NCBI GenBank assembly: GCA_023388175.1
Contig: JAEWGT010000005.1
Span: 186,001 to 250,000, forward strand
Length of the DNA stretch: 64,000 nt
Origin: Pseudomonadota bacterium
GTDB taxonomy: Bacteria > Pseudomonadota > Alphaproteobacteria > Rhizobiales > Devosiaceae
Reading direction: 5' to 3'
Shown here: one piece after another, positions 24,979-33,768 of the stretch
Layout: each line of letters begins with the position of its first letter
Numbering within the stretch: position 1 is the stretch's first letter
Notes under the pieces: generated by a model
The model's input: the letters and a program-made list of their open reading frames with translations, nothing else
What the model was told of the DNA's origin: nothing
Databases searched by the model: none
Position numbers and translations under genes: made by a program

Positions 24979-27123
24979 ATGACCGACATTCCATCATCCC
25001 CCCGTCCCGGCTTCGCGCTTCCCTCCGTGAGCAGCATCGTCAACATGCTGCGCTCGGGCGATATCGCGCTCGCCGCCGGCGTGATGGGGCTGATCGTCAT
25101 TCTCATCGTGCCCATGCCACCGCTGCTGGTGGACATGCTGCTGGCCATTTCCATCGTCTTCTCGGTCATGATCATGATGACCGCGCTCTTCATACAGAAG
25201 CCGCTGGAATTTTCCGCCTTCCCCACCGTGCTGCTGATCGCCACCATGCTGCGCCTGGGCCTCAGCCTTGCCACCACGCGCCTCATCCTATCGGACGGTC
25301 ATACCGGCACCGCCGCCGCCGGCCACGTCATCGAGGCCTTCGGCAATTTCGTGACGCGTGGCAATTTCGTCATCGGTACGGTGATTTTCCTCATCCTGAT
25401 GATCGTGAACTTCATCGTCATCACCAAGGGTTCGGGCCGTATCGCTGAAGTCGCCGCCCGCTTCAGCCTCGACGCCATGCCCGGCAAGCAGATGGCCATC
25501 GACGCCGATCTCTCTGCCGGCCTGATCGACGAAGACACCGCCAAGAAGCGCCGCGCCGACCTCGAAGGCGAAAGCGCCTTTTTCGGTAACATGGACGGTG
25601 CGTCCAAATTCGTGCGCGGCGACGCCATTGCCGGCCTGATCATCACCTTCATCAACATTGCCGCCGGCATGCTGATCGGCATCCTGCAGGAAGGCCTCAG
25701 CTTTCAGGAAGCCGGCAGCGTCTATACGCTTCTGACCATCGGCGACGGCCTTGTCAGCCAGATTCCGGCGCTGATCGTGTCCACCGCCGCCGGTATTCTC
25801 GTGTCCAAATCCGGCGTCAATGGCGCGGCCGACAAGGCACTGACCACCCAGTTTTCCGGCTATCCGCGCGCGCTTGGCATGTCGTCGGCCGTCATGGTCG
25901 CCCTCGCCCTGCTCCCCGGCATGCCGGTCATTCCCTTTCTCGCTTTGGCAGGCGGCGTCGGCTACGCCGCGTTCCGCGCCACGAGGACCAAGGACGCCCG
26001 TCTCAAGGATGAAGCCGCCCAGGAATTGGCCAAGGCAGCAGGGCCCATGGGTCCGGGCGCTGCCGCCAATGCCCAGCCCGCCGAGCCGCCCATCACCGAT
26101 GCGCTCAAGATCGACGATCTCAAGCTCGAACTGGGCTATGGCCTGCTGACCTTGGTCAAGGAAGACGAGACCGGCTCAGACCGCCTGACCGAGCAGATCA
26201 AGGCGTTGCGCCGGCAGCTGGCGCTGGAACTGGGCTTCGTCATGCCTCCGGTGCGCATCCTCGACAACATGCAACTGGAGCCCAACGACTACAAGGTTCG
26301 CATCAAGGAAGTCGAAGCCGGTTTCGGCCAGATTTTTGCCAACCAACTGATGGTCATGGACCCCTATGGCAACAAGATCGACCTGCCGGGCACCCACACC
26401 ACCGAGCCCACTTTCGGCCTGCCCGCCACCTGGATCGAACCGGCCCTGCGCGACGAGGCCGAATTGCGCGGCCTCTCGATCATCGATCCCTCGACGGTGA
26501 TTTCGACCCATCTGACCGAGATCCTCAAGGCCAATGTCGCCGACCTCCTGAGCTATGCCAATGTGCAGAGCCTGCTCGATGGCCTGCCCAAGGATCAGCA
26601 GAAGCTGGTGGAAGACATCATCCCGGGCCTCATCACCGTCTCCGGCCTGCAACGGGTGCTCCAGTCCCTGCTGACCGAGCGCATTTCCATCCGCGATCTT
26701 TCTTCGATCCTTGAAGCCGTGGCCGAAATCGCCGGCAATGGCCGCTCGGTCCAGACCATTACGGAACATGTCCGCTCGCGTCTGTCGCGCCAGCTCTGCG
26801 CCTCAAATCTCGGGCCCGACGGCAATCTGCCGCTGCTGACGCTGTCCCCGCAATGGGAGCGCGACTTCGCCGAAGCCATGGCCGGTGTCGGCGAGGAACG
26901 TCATCTCGCCATGGCCCCCAGCAAATTGCAGCAATTCATCGGCGCAGTGCAGAATGCCTATGAAAAGGCGGCGCAGCAGGGCGAAATTCCGGTGCTCATC
27001 ACCTCGCCCTCGATCCGCCCGCATGTGCGCTCGATTATCGAACGCTTCCGCCCGCAGACGGTTATTCTCAGCCAGAACGAAGTTCATCCCCGCGTCCGGC
27101 TGAAGACGGTGGGCAATGTGTGA
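24979..27123 (+). CDS. flhA: Flagellar export gate protein FlhA
   Basis: FlhA forms the nonameric export gate for flagellar substrates. The 714-residue protein has eight membrane segments in the first 330 residues and the family signature F-P-T-V-L-L-I-A-T-M-L-R-L-G-L-S. The cytoplasmic FHIPEP region (G-S-G-R-I-A-E-V-A-A-R-F-S-L-D-A-M-P-G-K) follows, and then a large C-terminal cytoplasmic domain. Length is normal. It is the last gene of the fliF operon; a GC hairpin at 27141-27158 follows. Confidence 0.96.
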   Translation: MTDIPSSPRPGFALPSVSSIVNMLRSGDIALAAGVMGLIVILIVPMPPLLVDMLLAISIVFSVMIMMTALFIQKPLEFSAFPTVLLIATMLRLGLSLATTRLILSDGHTGTAAAGHVIEAFGNFVTRGNFVIGTVIFLILMIVNFIVITKGSGRIAEVAARFSLDAMPGKQMAIDADLSAGLIDEDTAKKRRADLEGESAFFGNMDGASKFVRGDAIAGLIITFINIAAGMLIGILQEGLSFQEAGSVYTLLTIGDGLVSQIPALIVSTAAGILVSKSGVNGAADKALTTQFSGYPRALGMSSAVMVALALLPGMPVIPFLALAGGVGYAAFRATRTKDARLKDEAAQELAKAAGPMGPGAAANAQPAEPPITDALKIDDLKLELGYGLLTLVKEDETGSDRLTEQIKALRRQLALELGFVMPPVRILDNMQLEPNDYKVRIKEVEAGFGQIFANQLMVMDPYGNKIDLPGTHTTEPTFGLPATWIEPALRDEAELRGLSIIDPSTVISTHLTEILKANVADLLSYANVQSLLDGLPKDQQKLVEDIIPGLITVSGLQRVLQSLLTERISIRDLSSILEAVAEIAGNGRSVQTITEHVRSRLSRQLCASNLGPDGNLPLLTLSPQWERDFAEAMAGVGEERHLAMAPSKLQQFIGAVQNAYEKAAQQGEIPVLITSPSIRPHVRSIIERFRPQTVILSQNEVHPRVRLKTVGNV

Positions 27124-27140
27124 CGGATAGACCCGAAGAA

Positions 27141-27158
27141 CGCCGCCCGAAGGCGGCG
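27141..27158. terminator. GC hairpin after flhA
   Basis: CGCCGCC-CGAA-GGCGGCG forms a seven-pair stem with a stable tetraloop. There is no T run after it, so it may protect the message rather than end transcription. It lies between the convergent flhA and DUF2934 genes. Confidence 0.45.
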
Positions 27159-27177
27159 CGCTGATCGGCCTCCTGGA

Positions 27178-27372
27178 CTAGCTCAGCCGTCCGGGCACGA
27201 CCGGTGGCGTGTCTAGCTCGGCATTGTCTTCGGAAATATCGGCCTCGCCATTCTCGGCCAGCTCCAGTTCCGCAGCGTACCAGAATTCCTGCTCCCGGCC
27301 TTCGGGCTGGCCTGCCGCATCCCAAAGCTGGAACGCGCGGTCACGAATTTTCTGTTCATCTAGATTGGGCAT
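27178..27372 (-). CDS. DUF2934 family small protein
   Basis: This 64-residue protein shows the DUF2934 core: I-R-D-R-A-F-Q-L-W-D-A-A-G-Q-P-E-G-R-E-Q-E-F-W split by no gap. Function is unknown. A second family member lies at 53753-53950. Such proteins are common in rhizobia and usually stand alone. Confidence 0.8.
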   Translation of the reverse strand: MPNLDEQKIRDRAFQLWDAAGQPEGREQEFWYAAELELAENGEADISEDNAELDTPPVVPGRLS

Positions 27373-27484
27373 TGGACCTCTCCATCGTCGTCATGCGTAA
27401 ACGTGCTGCCCGCCCTGCGGTTGCCGGTGGAACGCCGATGTGAGCGGGTGCATTATTGATCTGCTCAAACAGGCCCGGCCCATC

Positions 27485-28588
27485 ATGAAACTCTTTGTCT
27501 GCGACCACTGCGGAAACAGCGTCTATTTCGAGAATGCACGCTGCGAGAATTGCGGCCACGCCCTGGGCTATGTCCCCGCGCATAACGCCCTGGTTTCACT
27601 CAATGAGAACAATGGCGAGTGGACCAGCCCGGCATTGGGAGGCGAGGCTTATATCTATTGCGCCAATAGCGTGCATGGCGCCTGCAACTGGCTGATCCCG
27701 GCCCAGCCCGGCGGCGACATTTATTGTGCGGCCTGCCGGCACAATGACACCATCCCCCCCATCGGCGAGCCGCTGCATCTCGCGCAATGGCAAGCCATCG
27801 AGCGCGCCAAGAAACGCCTGTTCTATTCGCTGCTGCGTCTCGGCCTGCCGCTCAGGACCCGCGCCGAAGACCCCGATCACGGCCTTGCTTTCCGCTTTCT
27901 GGCCGATATCGAGACCATGCCCGAAGCGGTGATGACGGGCCATGACAATGGCCTCATCACCATTGCCCTGGCCGAGGCCGACGATGCCGAGCGGGAGCGC
28001 CGTCGCGTCGGCATGGGTGAGCCCTACCGTACGCTTCTGGGCCATTTCCGTCACGAAATCGGCCATCACTATTGGGACCTTCTGGTGGACAACAGCCCCA
28101 TGCTGGAGCAATTTCGCGCCCTGTTCGGCGACGAACGCGCCGATTATGGGCAAGCGCTGCAGGCATATTATGCCAATGGCGCCCCGGCCGGCTGGAACCA
28201 GACCCATATCAGTACCTATGCGACCGCCCATCCCTGGGAGGATTTCGCCGAAAGTTTCGCGCACCATCTCCATATCACCGATACGGTGGAAATGGCGGCA
28301 GCCTTCGGCCTGCGCGCCCGCCCCAGGACCGGCGACGCCAATCTTGTTTCCGCTCCGGTGACATTCGATCCCTATATGGAGCCGGATATGAGCGCGATCA
28401 TCGGCCACTGGATTCCGCTGGCCAGCCTCATCAACAATCTCAATCGGGCCGTCGGTCAGACCGATGCCTATCCCTTCATCCTGACGCCGCCCGTCATCGA
28501 GAAGCTGGCCTTCATCAACGAGCTGGTCCACCAGGCCCCGGCGCTCAGCCAGCTTTCCGCCATGGACCGGATGACCAGGGAAGATTGA
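27485..28588 (+). CDS. Zinc-ribbon putative metallopeptidase
   Basis: This 367-residue protein starts with a zinc ribbon (C-D-H-C-G then C-E-N-C-G, residues 5-23). It has a second Cys cluster (C-A-A-C-R-H) and a gluzincin-type active site R-H-E-I-G-H-H-Y-W-D, with E-D-F-A-E-S-F-A-H-H as the likely third ligand. This matches the family annotated as zinc-binding metallopeptidase (zinc_ribbon_10/DUF2248 type). It lacks a signal peptide, so it acts in the cytoplasm; the substrate is unknown. ATG 27485 is preferred to 27440 because the ribbon starts five residues on. Confidence 0.83.
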   Translation: MKLFVCDHCGNSVYFENARCENCGHALGYVPAHNALVSLNENNGEWTSPALGGEAYIYCANSVHGACNWLIPAQPGGDIYCAACRHNDTIPPIGEPLHLAQWQAIERAKKRLFYSLLRLGLPLRTRAEDPDHGLAFRFLADIETMPEAVMTGHDNGLITIALAEADDAERERRRVGMGEPYRTLLGHFRHEIGHHYWDLLVDNSPMLEQFRALFGDERADYGQALQAYYANGAPAGWNQTHISTYATAHPWEDFAESFAHHLHITDTVEMAAAFGLRARPRTGDANLVSAPVTFDPYMEPDMSAIIGHWIPLASLINNLNRAVGQTDAYPFILTPPVIEKLAFINELVHQAPALSQLSAMDRMTRED

Positions 28589-28620
28589 AGCAGCGCGTGG
28601 ATGGCAATAGACTTGCCGCC

Positions 28621-29079
28621 ATGACCGATCTGATCATTACCCCCGTGCCTGTTTTCTCGACCCTATGCAACGCGGCCTTCGCCCTGCGGCGCGACGTCTT
28701 TGTCCGCGAGCAGAAAGTGCCCGAGGAAGAAGAGCACGACCAATACGATCTCACTGCCACCCATTTCGCAGCCATCGCCGAGGGCGAAGTGGTTGGCACG
28801 CTGCGGCTGATCATTCAGCCTCAGCACGTCAAGATCGGTCGCGTTGCCGTTCACTCATCCTTCCGTGGGCGCGGCATTGCCCGCAAAATGATGCACGCCG
28901 CCATGGACCACGCCCGCGCAGAGGGCCATTCCCGCTTCTATCTCACCGCCCAATCGGACAAGCTGGGTTTCTATGAGAGCCTGGGCTTTGCGGCCTTCGG
29001 TCCCGAAATCATCGACGGCGGCATGCCCCATCGCGCCATGCGCGATTATGACACGGCTGATGCCGTAATGGCCGACTAG
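28621..29079 (+). CDS. GNAT-family N-acetyltransferase
   Basis: This 152-residue protein has the acetyl-CoA site R-V-A-V-H-S-S-F-R-G-R-G-I-A-R-K-M-M and the C-terminal F-Y-E-S-L-G-F. It belongs to the ElaA-like branch, with the N-terminal R-R-D-V-F-V-R-E-Q pattern. The acceptor substrate is unknown. It starts 32 bases after the metallopeptidase and could share its transcript. Confidence 0.88.
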   Translation: MTDLIITPVPVFSTLCNAAFALRRDVFVREQKVPEEEEHDQYDLTATHFAAIAEGEVVGTLRLIIQPQHVKIGRVAVHSSFRGRGIARKMMHAAMDHARAEGHSRFYLTAQSDKLGFYESLGFAAFGPEIIDGGMPHRAMRDYDTADAVMAD

Positions 29080-29145
29080 CCGGGCGTTTCGGGCCATCCG
29101 CGGCACGTCGGCAAGCCCGCCCGAAAATATTGGTTCAAAACTTCG

Positions 29146-29171
29146 GGAACGGGTCGGCGCTTGGCTGCGTT
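29146..29171 (+). promoter_or_regulatory. EcfG-type general stress promoter
   Basis: GGAAC (29146-29150), 17 bases, then CGTT (29168-29171) fits exactly the -35/-10 plan of alphaproteobacterial EcfG sigma factors. It faces the PRC-barrel gene at 29269, giving a leader of roughly 90 bases. Membership in the PhyR-NepR-EcfG regulon is inferred from the sequence only. Confidence 0.6.
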
Positions 29172-29268
29172 GACCCGGCATGAACAGCATGGGCCGCACG
29201 ACGCGCTACCGGCAAGTTTTGCGCCGTACGGCCCTGTTCACCGCAACGATGAACAAATGGAGCCTACA

Positions 29269-29940
29269 ATGATCCGCACCCTTTTGACTACCTCGGCTGT
29301 TGCCCTGGTCCTCAGCACCGCTGCGATCGCGCAGACCGAAACCCCTGCCGTTCCCGAAGCTCCCGCCACCGACGTCGCTCCGACGGATTCGATGGCACCG
29401 GCTGATCCCGCTGCTCCGGCCGATCCAATGGCCCCCGCAGATTCAATGGCACCGGCAGACTCCATGGCCCCGGCTGACCCTGCCGCTCCGGCCGTGACCC
29501 CGGCACCGATGGATGGTGTTGATGTTACCGTTGATGCCCGTACTCCTTGGGAATTCTCGGCTGGCTACACGATTGGCGCTGAAGATTTCATCGTCAACGA
29601 CCTGCTGGGCGCACCGGTCTATTCGAGCGGCGCTGATGACGCCGAAGAAATCGGTACCGTCAACGACCTGATCATCACCGCTGAAGGCGATATCAATGCC
29701 GTCGTGATCGGTGTTGGTGGCTTCCTCGGCATCGGCGAAAAGAATGTTGCCGTCGACTACCTGTCGCTTGAGCACACCATGGCTGCCGACAACACCTGGC
29801 GCTGGGTCCTGCCCACCACGGCAGAAGCTCTCGAAGCCGCTCCCGAATTCGTCTGGGAAGACCCGCGCGCTCCGATGACCGATCCGGCCATGGACCCCAT
29901 GGCCCCGGCTGATCCTGCCGCTCCGGTCGTGACGCAGTAA
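29269..29940 (+). CDS. Secreted PRC-barrel protein with Ala/Pro repeats
   Basis: This 223-residue protein has a Sec signal peptide ending near A-I-A-Q-T (residue 21). A low-complexity linker repeats M-A-P-A-D-S and D-P-A-A-P-A-D about six times (residues 38-78). A PRC-barrel domain follows (Y-T-I-G-A-E-D-F-I-V-N-D-L-L-G-A-P-V-Y to V-A-V-D-Y), and a short copy of the Ala/Pro repeat ends the chain. PRC domains are small beta-barrels often found in stress or RNA-related proteins; a periplasmic role fits here. The ATG follows GGAG. The upstream EcfG-like promoter supports stress control. Confidence 0.82.
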   Translation: MIRTLLTTSAVALVLSTAAIAQTETPAVPEAPATDVAPTDSMAPADPAAPADPMAPADSMAPADSMAPADPAAPAVTPAPMDGVDVTVDARTPWEFSAGYTIGAEDFIVNDLLGAPVYSSGADDAEEIGTVNDLIITAEGDINAVVIGVGGFLGIGEKNVAVDYLSLEHTMAADNTWRWVLPTTAEALEAAPEFVWEDPRAPMTDPAMDPMAPADPAAPVVTQ

Positions 29941-29960
29941 TCTGCTGAACCAAAATACAA

Positions 29961-29986
29961 AAGGCCCGCTTCGGCGGGCCTTTTTC
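29961..29986 (+). terminator. Terminator after the PRC-barrel gene
   Basis: The stem AAGGCCCGC-TTCG-GCGGGCCTT is followed by TTT. The same sequence recurs after the next gene at 30637-30662. Confidence 0.9.
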
Positions 29987-30055
29987 TGTTATCGATATGC
30001 CTTTTCTTCCACGTCACAGATCGTTACTGTATCGCCCATATGTGAGGAGGCGAAT

Positions 30056-30598
30056 TTGCGCAGGTCTTTTGGGCTTATTATAATTTTCGCGCTGGTTGCA
30101 TCGCCAGCCGCAGCGCAGCAGTGGCAGCTTTCGCCGGACAATCGCACTGCAACCATAAGCGATGACGTGGTGACCTTCGGGTTCAAATGCAACGACAAAG
30201 ATGAATTCGCGCTGGTCTTTCAGATCAATGATAGCGATCTCGAACCTGTAATCAAAAGCGCCATGGAGGCTGACCCCTTCGTTCATCTGCGCCTAGCGCC
30301 AGCAAATCGGACATTTGCTAACGGATCGGATGCGCTCACCAACACTTGGTACTTCGGTCAGGTCGGCGACGTTTGGGAGATCCGGGGGCAGGAGGGGTTC
30401 ATCACCTACCTGCATGCCCATGAAATCATGGAGGCCCCAAACACTTTTGAGATTGCACTGCGCCAGAATGACGGCAGTGACGCCGCCGGAAATTACCATA
30501 CGGCGCAGTTCACGGCGCGCGGCGCAACCGCAGCAATCCGGCCATTGATAGAACCCTGCCGCGCAAGTCTGGCGGCGTCGACACCAAAGTCATTCTAG
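30056..30598 (+). CDS. Unknown secreted protein
   Basis: This 180-residue protein starts at TTG 30056, behind GAGGAGG five bases upstream. It has a signal peptide (F-G-L-I-I-I-F-A-L-V-A-S, cleavage after A-A-A-Q). The mature part is predicted beta-rich with two cysteines (C-N-D-K and the late P-C-R-A), which may pair in the periplasm. No family is recognised. Base use is clearly less GC-rich than in its neighbours, and it is enclosed by two identical terminators, which suggests later acquisition. Confidence 0.65.
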   Translation: MRRSFGLIIIFALVASPAAAQQWQLSPDNRTATISDDVVTFGFKCNDKDEFALVFQINDSDLEPVIKSAMEADPFVHLRLAPANRTFANGSDALTNTWYFGQVGDVWEIRGQEGFITYLHAHEIMEAPNTFEIALRQNDGSDAAGNYHTAQFTARGATAAIRPLIEPCRASLAASTPKSF

Positions 30599-30636
30599 GC
30601 CGTCGCGCGTCTCAAATGGGCTAGCCAGAAACTAAA

Positions 30637-30662
30637 AAGGCCCGCTTCGGCGGGCCTTTTCA
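30637..30662 (+). terminator. Terminator, identical copy of the one at 29961
   Basis: The AAGGCCCGC-TTCG-GCGGGCCTT stem recurs with flanking A and T runs. It lies between the unknown secreted protein and the convergent fliJ gene and can work in both directions. Confidence 0.88.
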
Positions 30663-30681
30663 TAGGCTCAGCGCGTACTGA

Positions 30682-31095
30682 CTACTGACGGCGGAAGCGC
30701 AGTCGCGCGACCTCGTCATAGCTTTCCTGCTCGAGCTTGTTCTGCTCGTCACGCTCGCGCTGATGTTCGCGCTGGTCGAGCAATTCGACCTTCTTGAGAT
30801 CTTCGAGCGCCTCGGCCAGCGCGTCCTGCGCCGCCTCCAGCTTGCCCTTCATGTCATTGGCCGATGCCAGCAGATTGTCGCGGCGGGTCAGCGCAGCCTT
30901 GGCAAAGGTCGAATAGGCGAAATGCCCGATATCGGCGATACCGGTCTTGGTATGCTCGATCTCGATCTGCTGGTCGAGTTCGGACGCCATGCGCTCGAAA
31001 TCGGCGATCATCATTTCAATCTGCGCGACCTGTCGGCGCTTTTCGTCCACCTGGAACTTCTTGAGCCGGATGAGGCTCTCGCTGCGCGATTTCAA
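30682..31095 (-). CDS. fliJ: Flagellar export chaperone FliJ
   Basis: FliJ is the coiled-coil stalk and chaperone of the FliI ATPase ring. The 137-residue protein is one long charged helix pair with the family start R-S-E-S-L-I-R-L-K-K-F-Q-V-D-E-K-R-R. It carries a mid hinge (A-Y-S-T-F-A-K-A-A-L). It lies 61 bases after fliI in the same direction, so the two form an operon. Confidence 0.9.
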   Translation of the reverse strand: MKSRSESLIRLKKFQVDEKRRQVAQIEMMIADFERMASELDQQIEIEHTKTGIADIGHFAYSTFAKAALTRRDNLLASANDMKGKLEAAQDALAEALEDLKKVELLDQREHQRERDEQNKLEQESYDEVARLRFRRQ

Positions 31096-31156
31096 GACCT
31101 GTACTCCTTACACACCAAGTCAGTTCCGGAGCGGTCCAATACGCGGCGCCACTCCA

Positions 31157-32491
31157 TCAGGCCCCCGCATCCGCCTCGGCGACGATTTGGGCGAGCTCCT
31201 CATAGCCCTCCCGGATCGCCGTCACCTCATCCCGCCGCTGGCCAAGAAAGGCCTCCAGCCGCGGATTGATGGCGATTGCGCGGTCCACATTCGGATCTGA
31301 CCCTTTCCGGTAAGCCCCCAGCCGGATCAGCTCCTCCATGTCCGAGAATATGGACATGAGTTCCCGCGCCCGAGACAGGGTGGGCCGGACCTCTTCCGGC
31401 ACACATCCTGGCATGGTCCGCGAGATGGACCGGAGCACATTGACGGCGGGGTAACGGCCCCGTTCGGCAATGCCGCGCTCCATCACGATGTGCCCATCAA
31501 GGATACCGCGCACGGCGTCCGCAATGGGCTCATTGTGATCATCACCTTCCACCAAAACGGTAAATAGACCGGTAATGGACCCTGAATTTGGTTTACCGGG
31601 TCCGGCCCGTTCCAATAATCGTGGCAATTCTGTGAACACTGTGGGCGGATAGCCCTTGGCCGTGGGCGGTTCGCCGATGGCGAGGCCGATCTCGCGCTGC
31701 GCCATGGCAAAGCGGGTCAGACTGTCCATCATGCACAGCACACGCTTGCCCTGATCCCGAAAATATTCGCTGAGCGCCATGGAGATATAGCAGGCCTGCC
31801 GCCGCATCAGGGCCGCCTCGTCCGAGGTCGCCACCACCACCACGGCGCGCTTGAGCCCCTCTTCACCCAGATATTCCTGGATGAATTCATGCACTTCGCG
31901 CCCGCGCTCGCCTATCAGCCCGATAATGGAGACGTCGACATCGGTATTGCGCGCCAGCATCGACATCAGAACCGATTTACCGACGCCTGAGCCGGCGAAA
32001 ATACCCATGCGCTGGCCCTCGCACATGGTGGTGAAGGTATTGAGGCACCGCACGCCCAGCTCGATCGGCTCGCCGACGCGCGTCCGGTCATGCGCGGCCA
32101 GCGGGGACTGCCGCAATGGATAGGAGACCGCGCCGCGCGCCAGCGGCCCCTTGCCATCGATCGGATCGCCATTGGCATTGACCACACGGCCCAGCCAGGA
32201 ATCGGACGGATTGACCGAGCCGTCATGACGCCGGAACACCGCCTTGCAGCCCAGCCGCACGCCGCGCAATTCCCCGAAGGGCAGGCACAGGGCATGTCCG
32301 TCGCGGAAGCCGATGATCTCGGCATTGAGGTGATCGCCGTCGCTGGCCTCGATGATGACGCGCCCGCCGACCCGCAATTCGCGCACCGGCCCGATCACTT
32401 CGATGAGCAGGCCCTGAACGGACTTCACCCGCCCGAACACCTCAACCTCTTCAATGGCATCAATGGCCGAGATCAGCGCTTTCATGTTCAT
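31157..32491 (-). CDS. fliI: Flagellum-specific ATPase FliI
   Basis: FliI is the export ATPase of the flagellar type III system. The 444-residue protein has the Walker A G-S-G-V-G-K-S, the Walker B region V-L-C-M-M-D-S-L-T-R, and the family stretch G-E-P-P-T-A-K-G-Y-P-P-T-V-F. The start is uncertain: ATG 32491 or 32485 fits the family length, while a frame open to 32686 adds non-family residues from the ctrA control region. It is divergent from ctrA and so probably shares CtrA control. Confidence 0.94.
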   Translation of the reverse strand: MNMKALISAIDAIEEVEVFGRVKSVQGLLIEVIGPVRELRVGGRVIIEASDGDHLNAEIIGFRDGHALCLPFGELRGVRLGCKAVFRRHDGSVNPSDSWLGRVVNANGDPIDGKGPLARGAVSYPLRQSPLAAHDRTRVGEPIELGVRCLNTFTTMCEGQRMGIFAGSGVGKSVLMSMLARNTDVDVSIIGLIGERGREVHEFIQEYLGEEGLKRAVVVVATSDEAALMRRQACYISMALSEYFRDQGKRVLCMMDSLTRFAMAQREIGLAIGEPPTAKGYPPTVFTELPRLLERAGPGKPNSGSITGLFTVLVEGDDHNEPIADAVRGILDGHIVMERGIAERGRYPAVNVLRSISRTMPGCVPEEVRPTLSRARELMSIFSDMEELIRLGAYRKGSDPNVDRAIAINPRLEAFLGQRRDEVTAIREGYEELAQIVAEADAGA

Positions 32492-32936
32492 CCGGCATTC
32501 ATCAAAGGCGTCCAGGCCTGCCCCGGCATCGCCATGATTATGGTTTCCGTGAGGGCTCGAATCGAGCCAGGTCCGAATCGGAATGTAACTGATCGTTAAC
32601 TCAAAAGCTGTATTGGCGTGGAGGATTGGCGAAATCCGCCTTCCGCCACACATATGGCAAAACACCCCCAAAAGCCCCGATTGCATGAGTCAAGTGAGTC
32701 GCTTGAAAGGGCTTTTTAATGTTTTACATTAAGATTTTTAACGTGCATTTGTCTTTATTTTTCAACGAGTTAATATAAATTCACCCTAACGCTCTTTGCG
32801 TATTGCGGATCAGAATTAAACTTTGTTAACTAGTTGGGCTTAGGCTTCAGTCATATCCAGTAGGGTTGGAGCGGGACGGGCAATTTGGCCTTGCCTCCCG
32901 CGTGTTCCAGCAGGAACGAATGACAAGGGGAATATA
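32492..32936. promoter_or_regulatory. ctrA-fliI control region
   Basis: This 445-base gap is markedly AT-rich from 32700 to 32840. It has two GAGTC sites (32687-32691, 32696-32700), the GAnTC target of CcrM methylase, and several TTAA half-sites. The best pair is TTAA-ACTTTG-TTAAC at 32816-32830, one base shorter in spacing than the usual CtrA box; others cluster at 32717-32742. In Caulobacter, ctrA is controlled by its own product and by GAnTC methylation. The layout here fits, but exact promoters cannot be set. Confidence 0.6.
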
Positions 32937-33644
32937 ATGCGGGTACTCCTTATTGAGGACGATAGCGCGACAGCGCAGAGCATCGAACTGATGCTCAAGT
33001 CCGAGAGTTTCAACGTCTACACCACCGATCTGGGTGAGGAAGGCGTCGATCTCGGCAAACTCTACGATTACGACATCATTCTTCTCGACCTGAACCTGCC
33101 CGACATGAGCGGATACGAAGTGCTGCGCACTCTCCGTGTCGCCAAGGTGCAGACGCCGATCCTGATCCTTTCGGGTCTGGCCGGTATCGAAGACAAGGTT
33201 CGTGGTCTCGGCTTTGGTGCCGACGACTACATGACCAAGCCCTTCCATAAGGACGAGCTCGTGGCCCGCATCCACGCCATCGTCCGCCGTTCCAAGGGCC
33301 ATGCCCAGTCGGTCATCTCGACCGGCGACCTCATGGTCAACCTCGACACCAAGACCGTCGAAGTGCAGAACGCCCGCGTGCATCTCACCGGTAAGGAATA
33401 CCAGATGCTGGAGCTGCTTTCGCTCCGCAAGGGTACCACCCTCACCAAGGAAATGTTCCTCAACCACCTCTATGGTGGCATGGACGAGCCCGAACTCAAG
33501 ATCATCGACGTCTTCATCTGCAAGCTGCGCAAGAAGCTGTCGGTTGCCACGGGTGGCAAGAATTACATCGAAACCGTCTGGGGCCGCGGCTATGTGCTGC
33601 GCGAGCCGGACGAGAACGAAGTCTATAGCGAGAACGTGGCCTAA
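32937..33644 (+). CDS. ctrA: Cell-cycle master regulator CtrA
   Basis: CtrA is an OmpR-type response regulator that blocks replication initiation and switches on motility and division genes. The 235-residue protein has a receiver with D-D at 8-9, phospho-acceptor D51 (L-L-D-L-N-L-P-D-M-S-G-Y) and K in T-K-P-F. The winged helix matches other CtrA proteins (L-T-G-K-E-Y-Q-M-L-E-L-L, then F-L-N-H-L-Y-G-G-M-D-E-P). The hydrophobic C-terminus E-N-V-A resembles the ClpXP degron of CtrA. ChpT, encoded 2.5 kb away, would be its phosphate donor, and SciP its inhibitor. Confidence 0.97.
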   Translation: MRVLLIEDDSATAQSIELMLKSESFNVYTTDLGEEGVDLGKLYDYDIILLDLNLPDMSGYEVLRTLRVAKVQTPILILSGLAGIEDKVRGLGFGADDYMTKPFHKDELVARIHAIVRRSKGHAQSVISTGDLMVNLDTKTVEVQNARVHLTGKEYQMLELLSLRKGTTLTKEMFLNHLYGGMDEPELKIIDVFICKLRKKLSVATGGKNYIETVWGRGYVLREPDENEVYSENVA

Positions 33645-33667
33645 CAGTCCGACATCGTTGCGATTTC

Positions 33668-33696
33668 AAACCCCGTGCCTCCGGCGCGGGGTTTTT
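33668..33696 (+). terminator. Terminator after ctrA
   Basis: The stem AACCCCG / CGGGGTT encloses a short GC-rich loop and is followed by TTTT. Confidence 0.85.
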
Positions 33697-33768
33697 GTTT
33701 GCCAGCGTCGAAATCTGCTAGGATCGTTCGTCATCCCCGCATGAAGACGAGGAAGCAGAAACGCAAAA

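Noticed and set aside
29374..29500. Short repeats in the PRC gene as a CRISPR or DNA repeat array
   Set aside because: The repeats are codon-level Ala/Pro/Asp repeats in frame, with no spacers.
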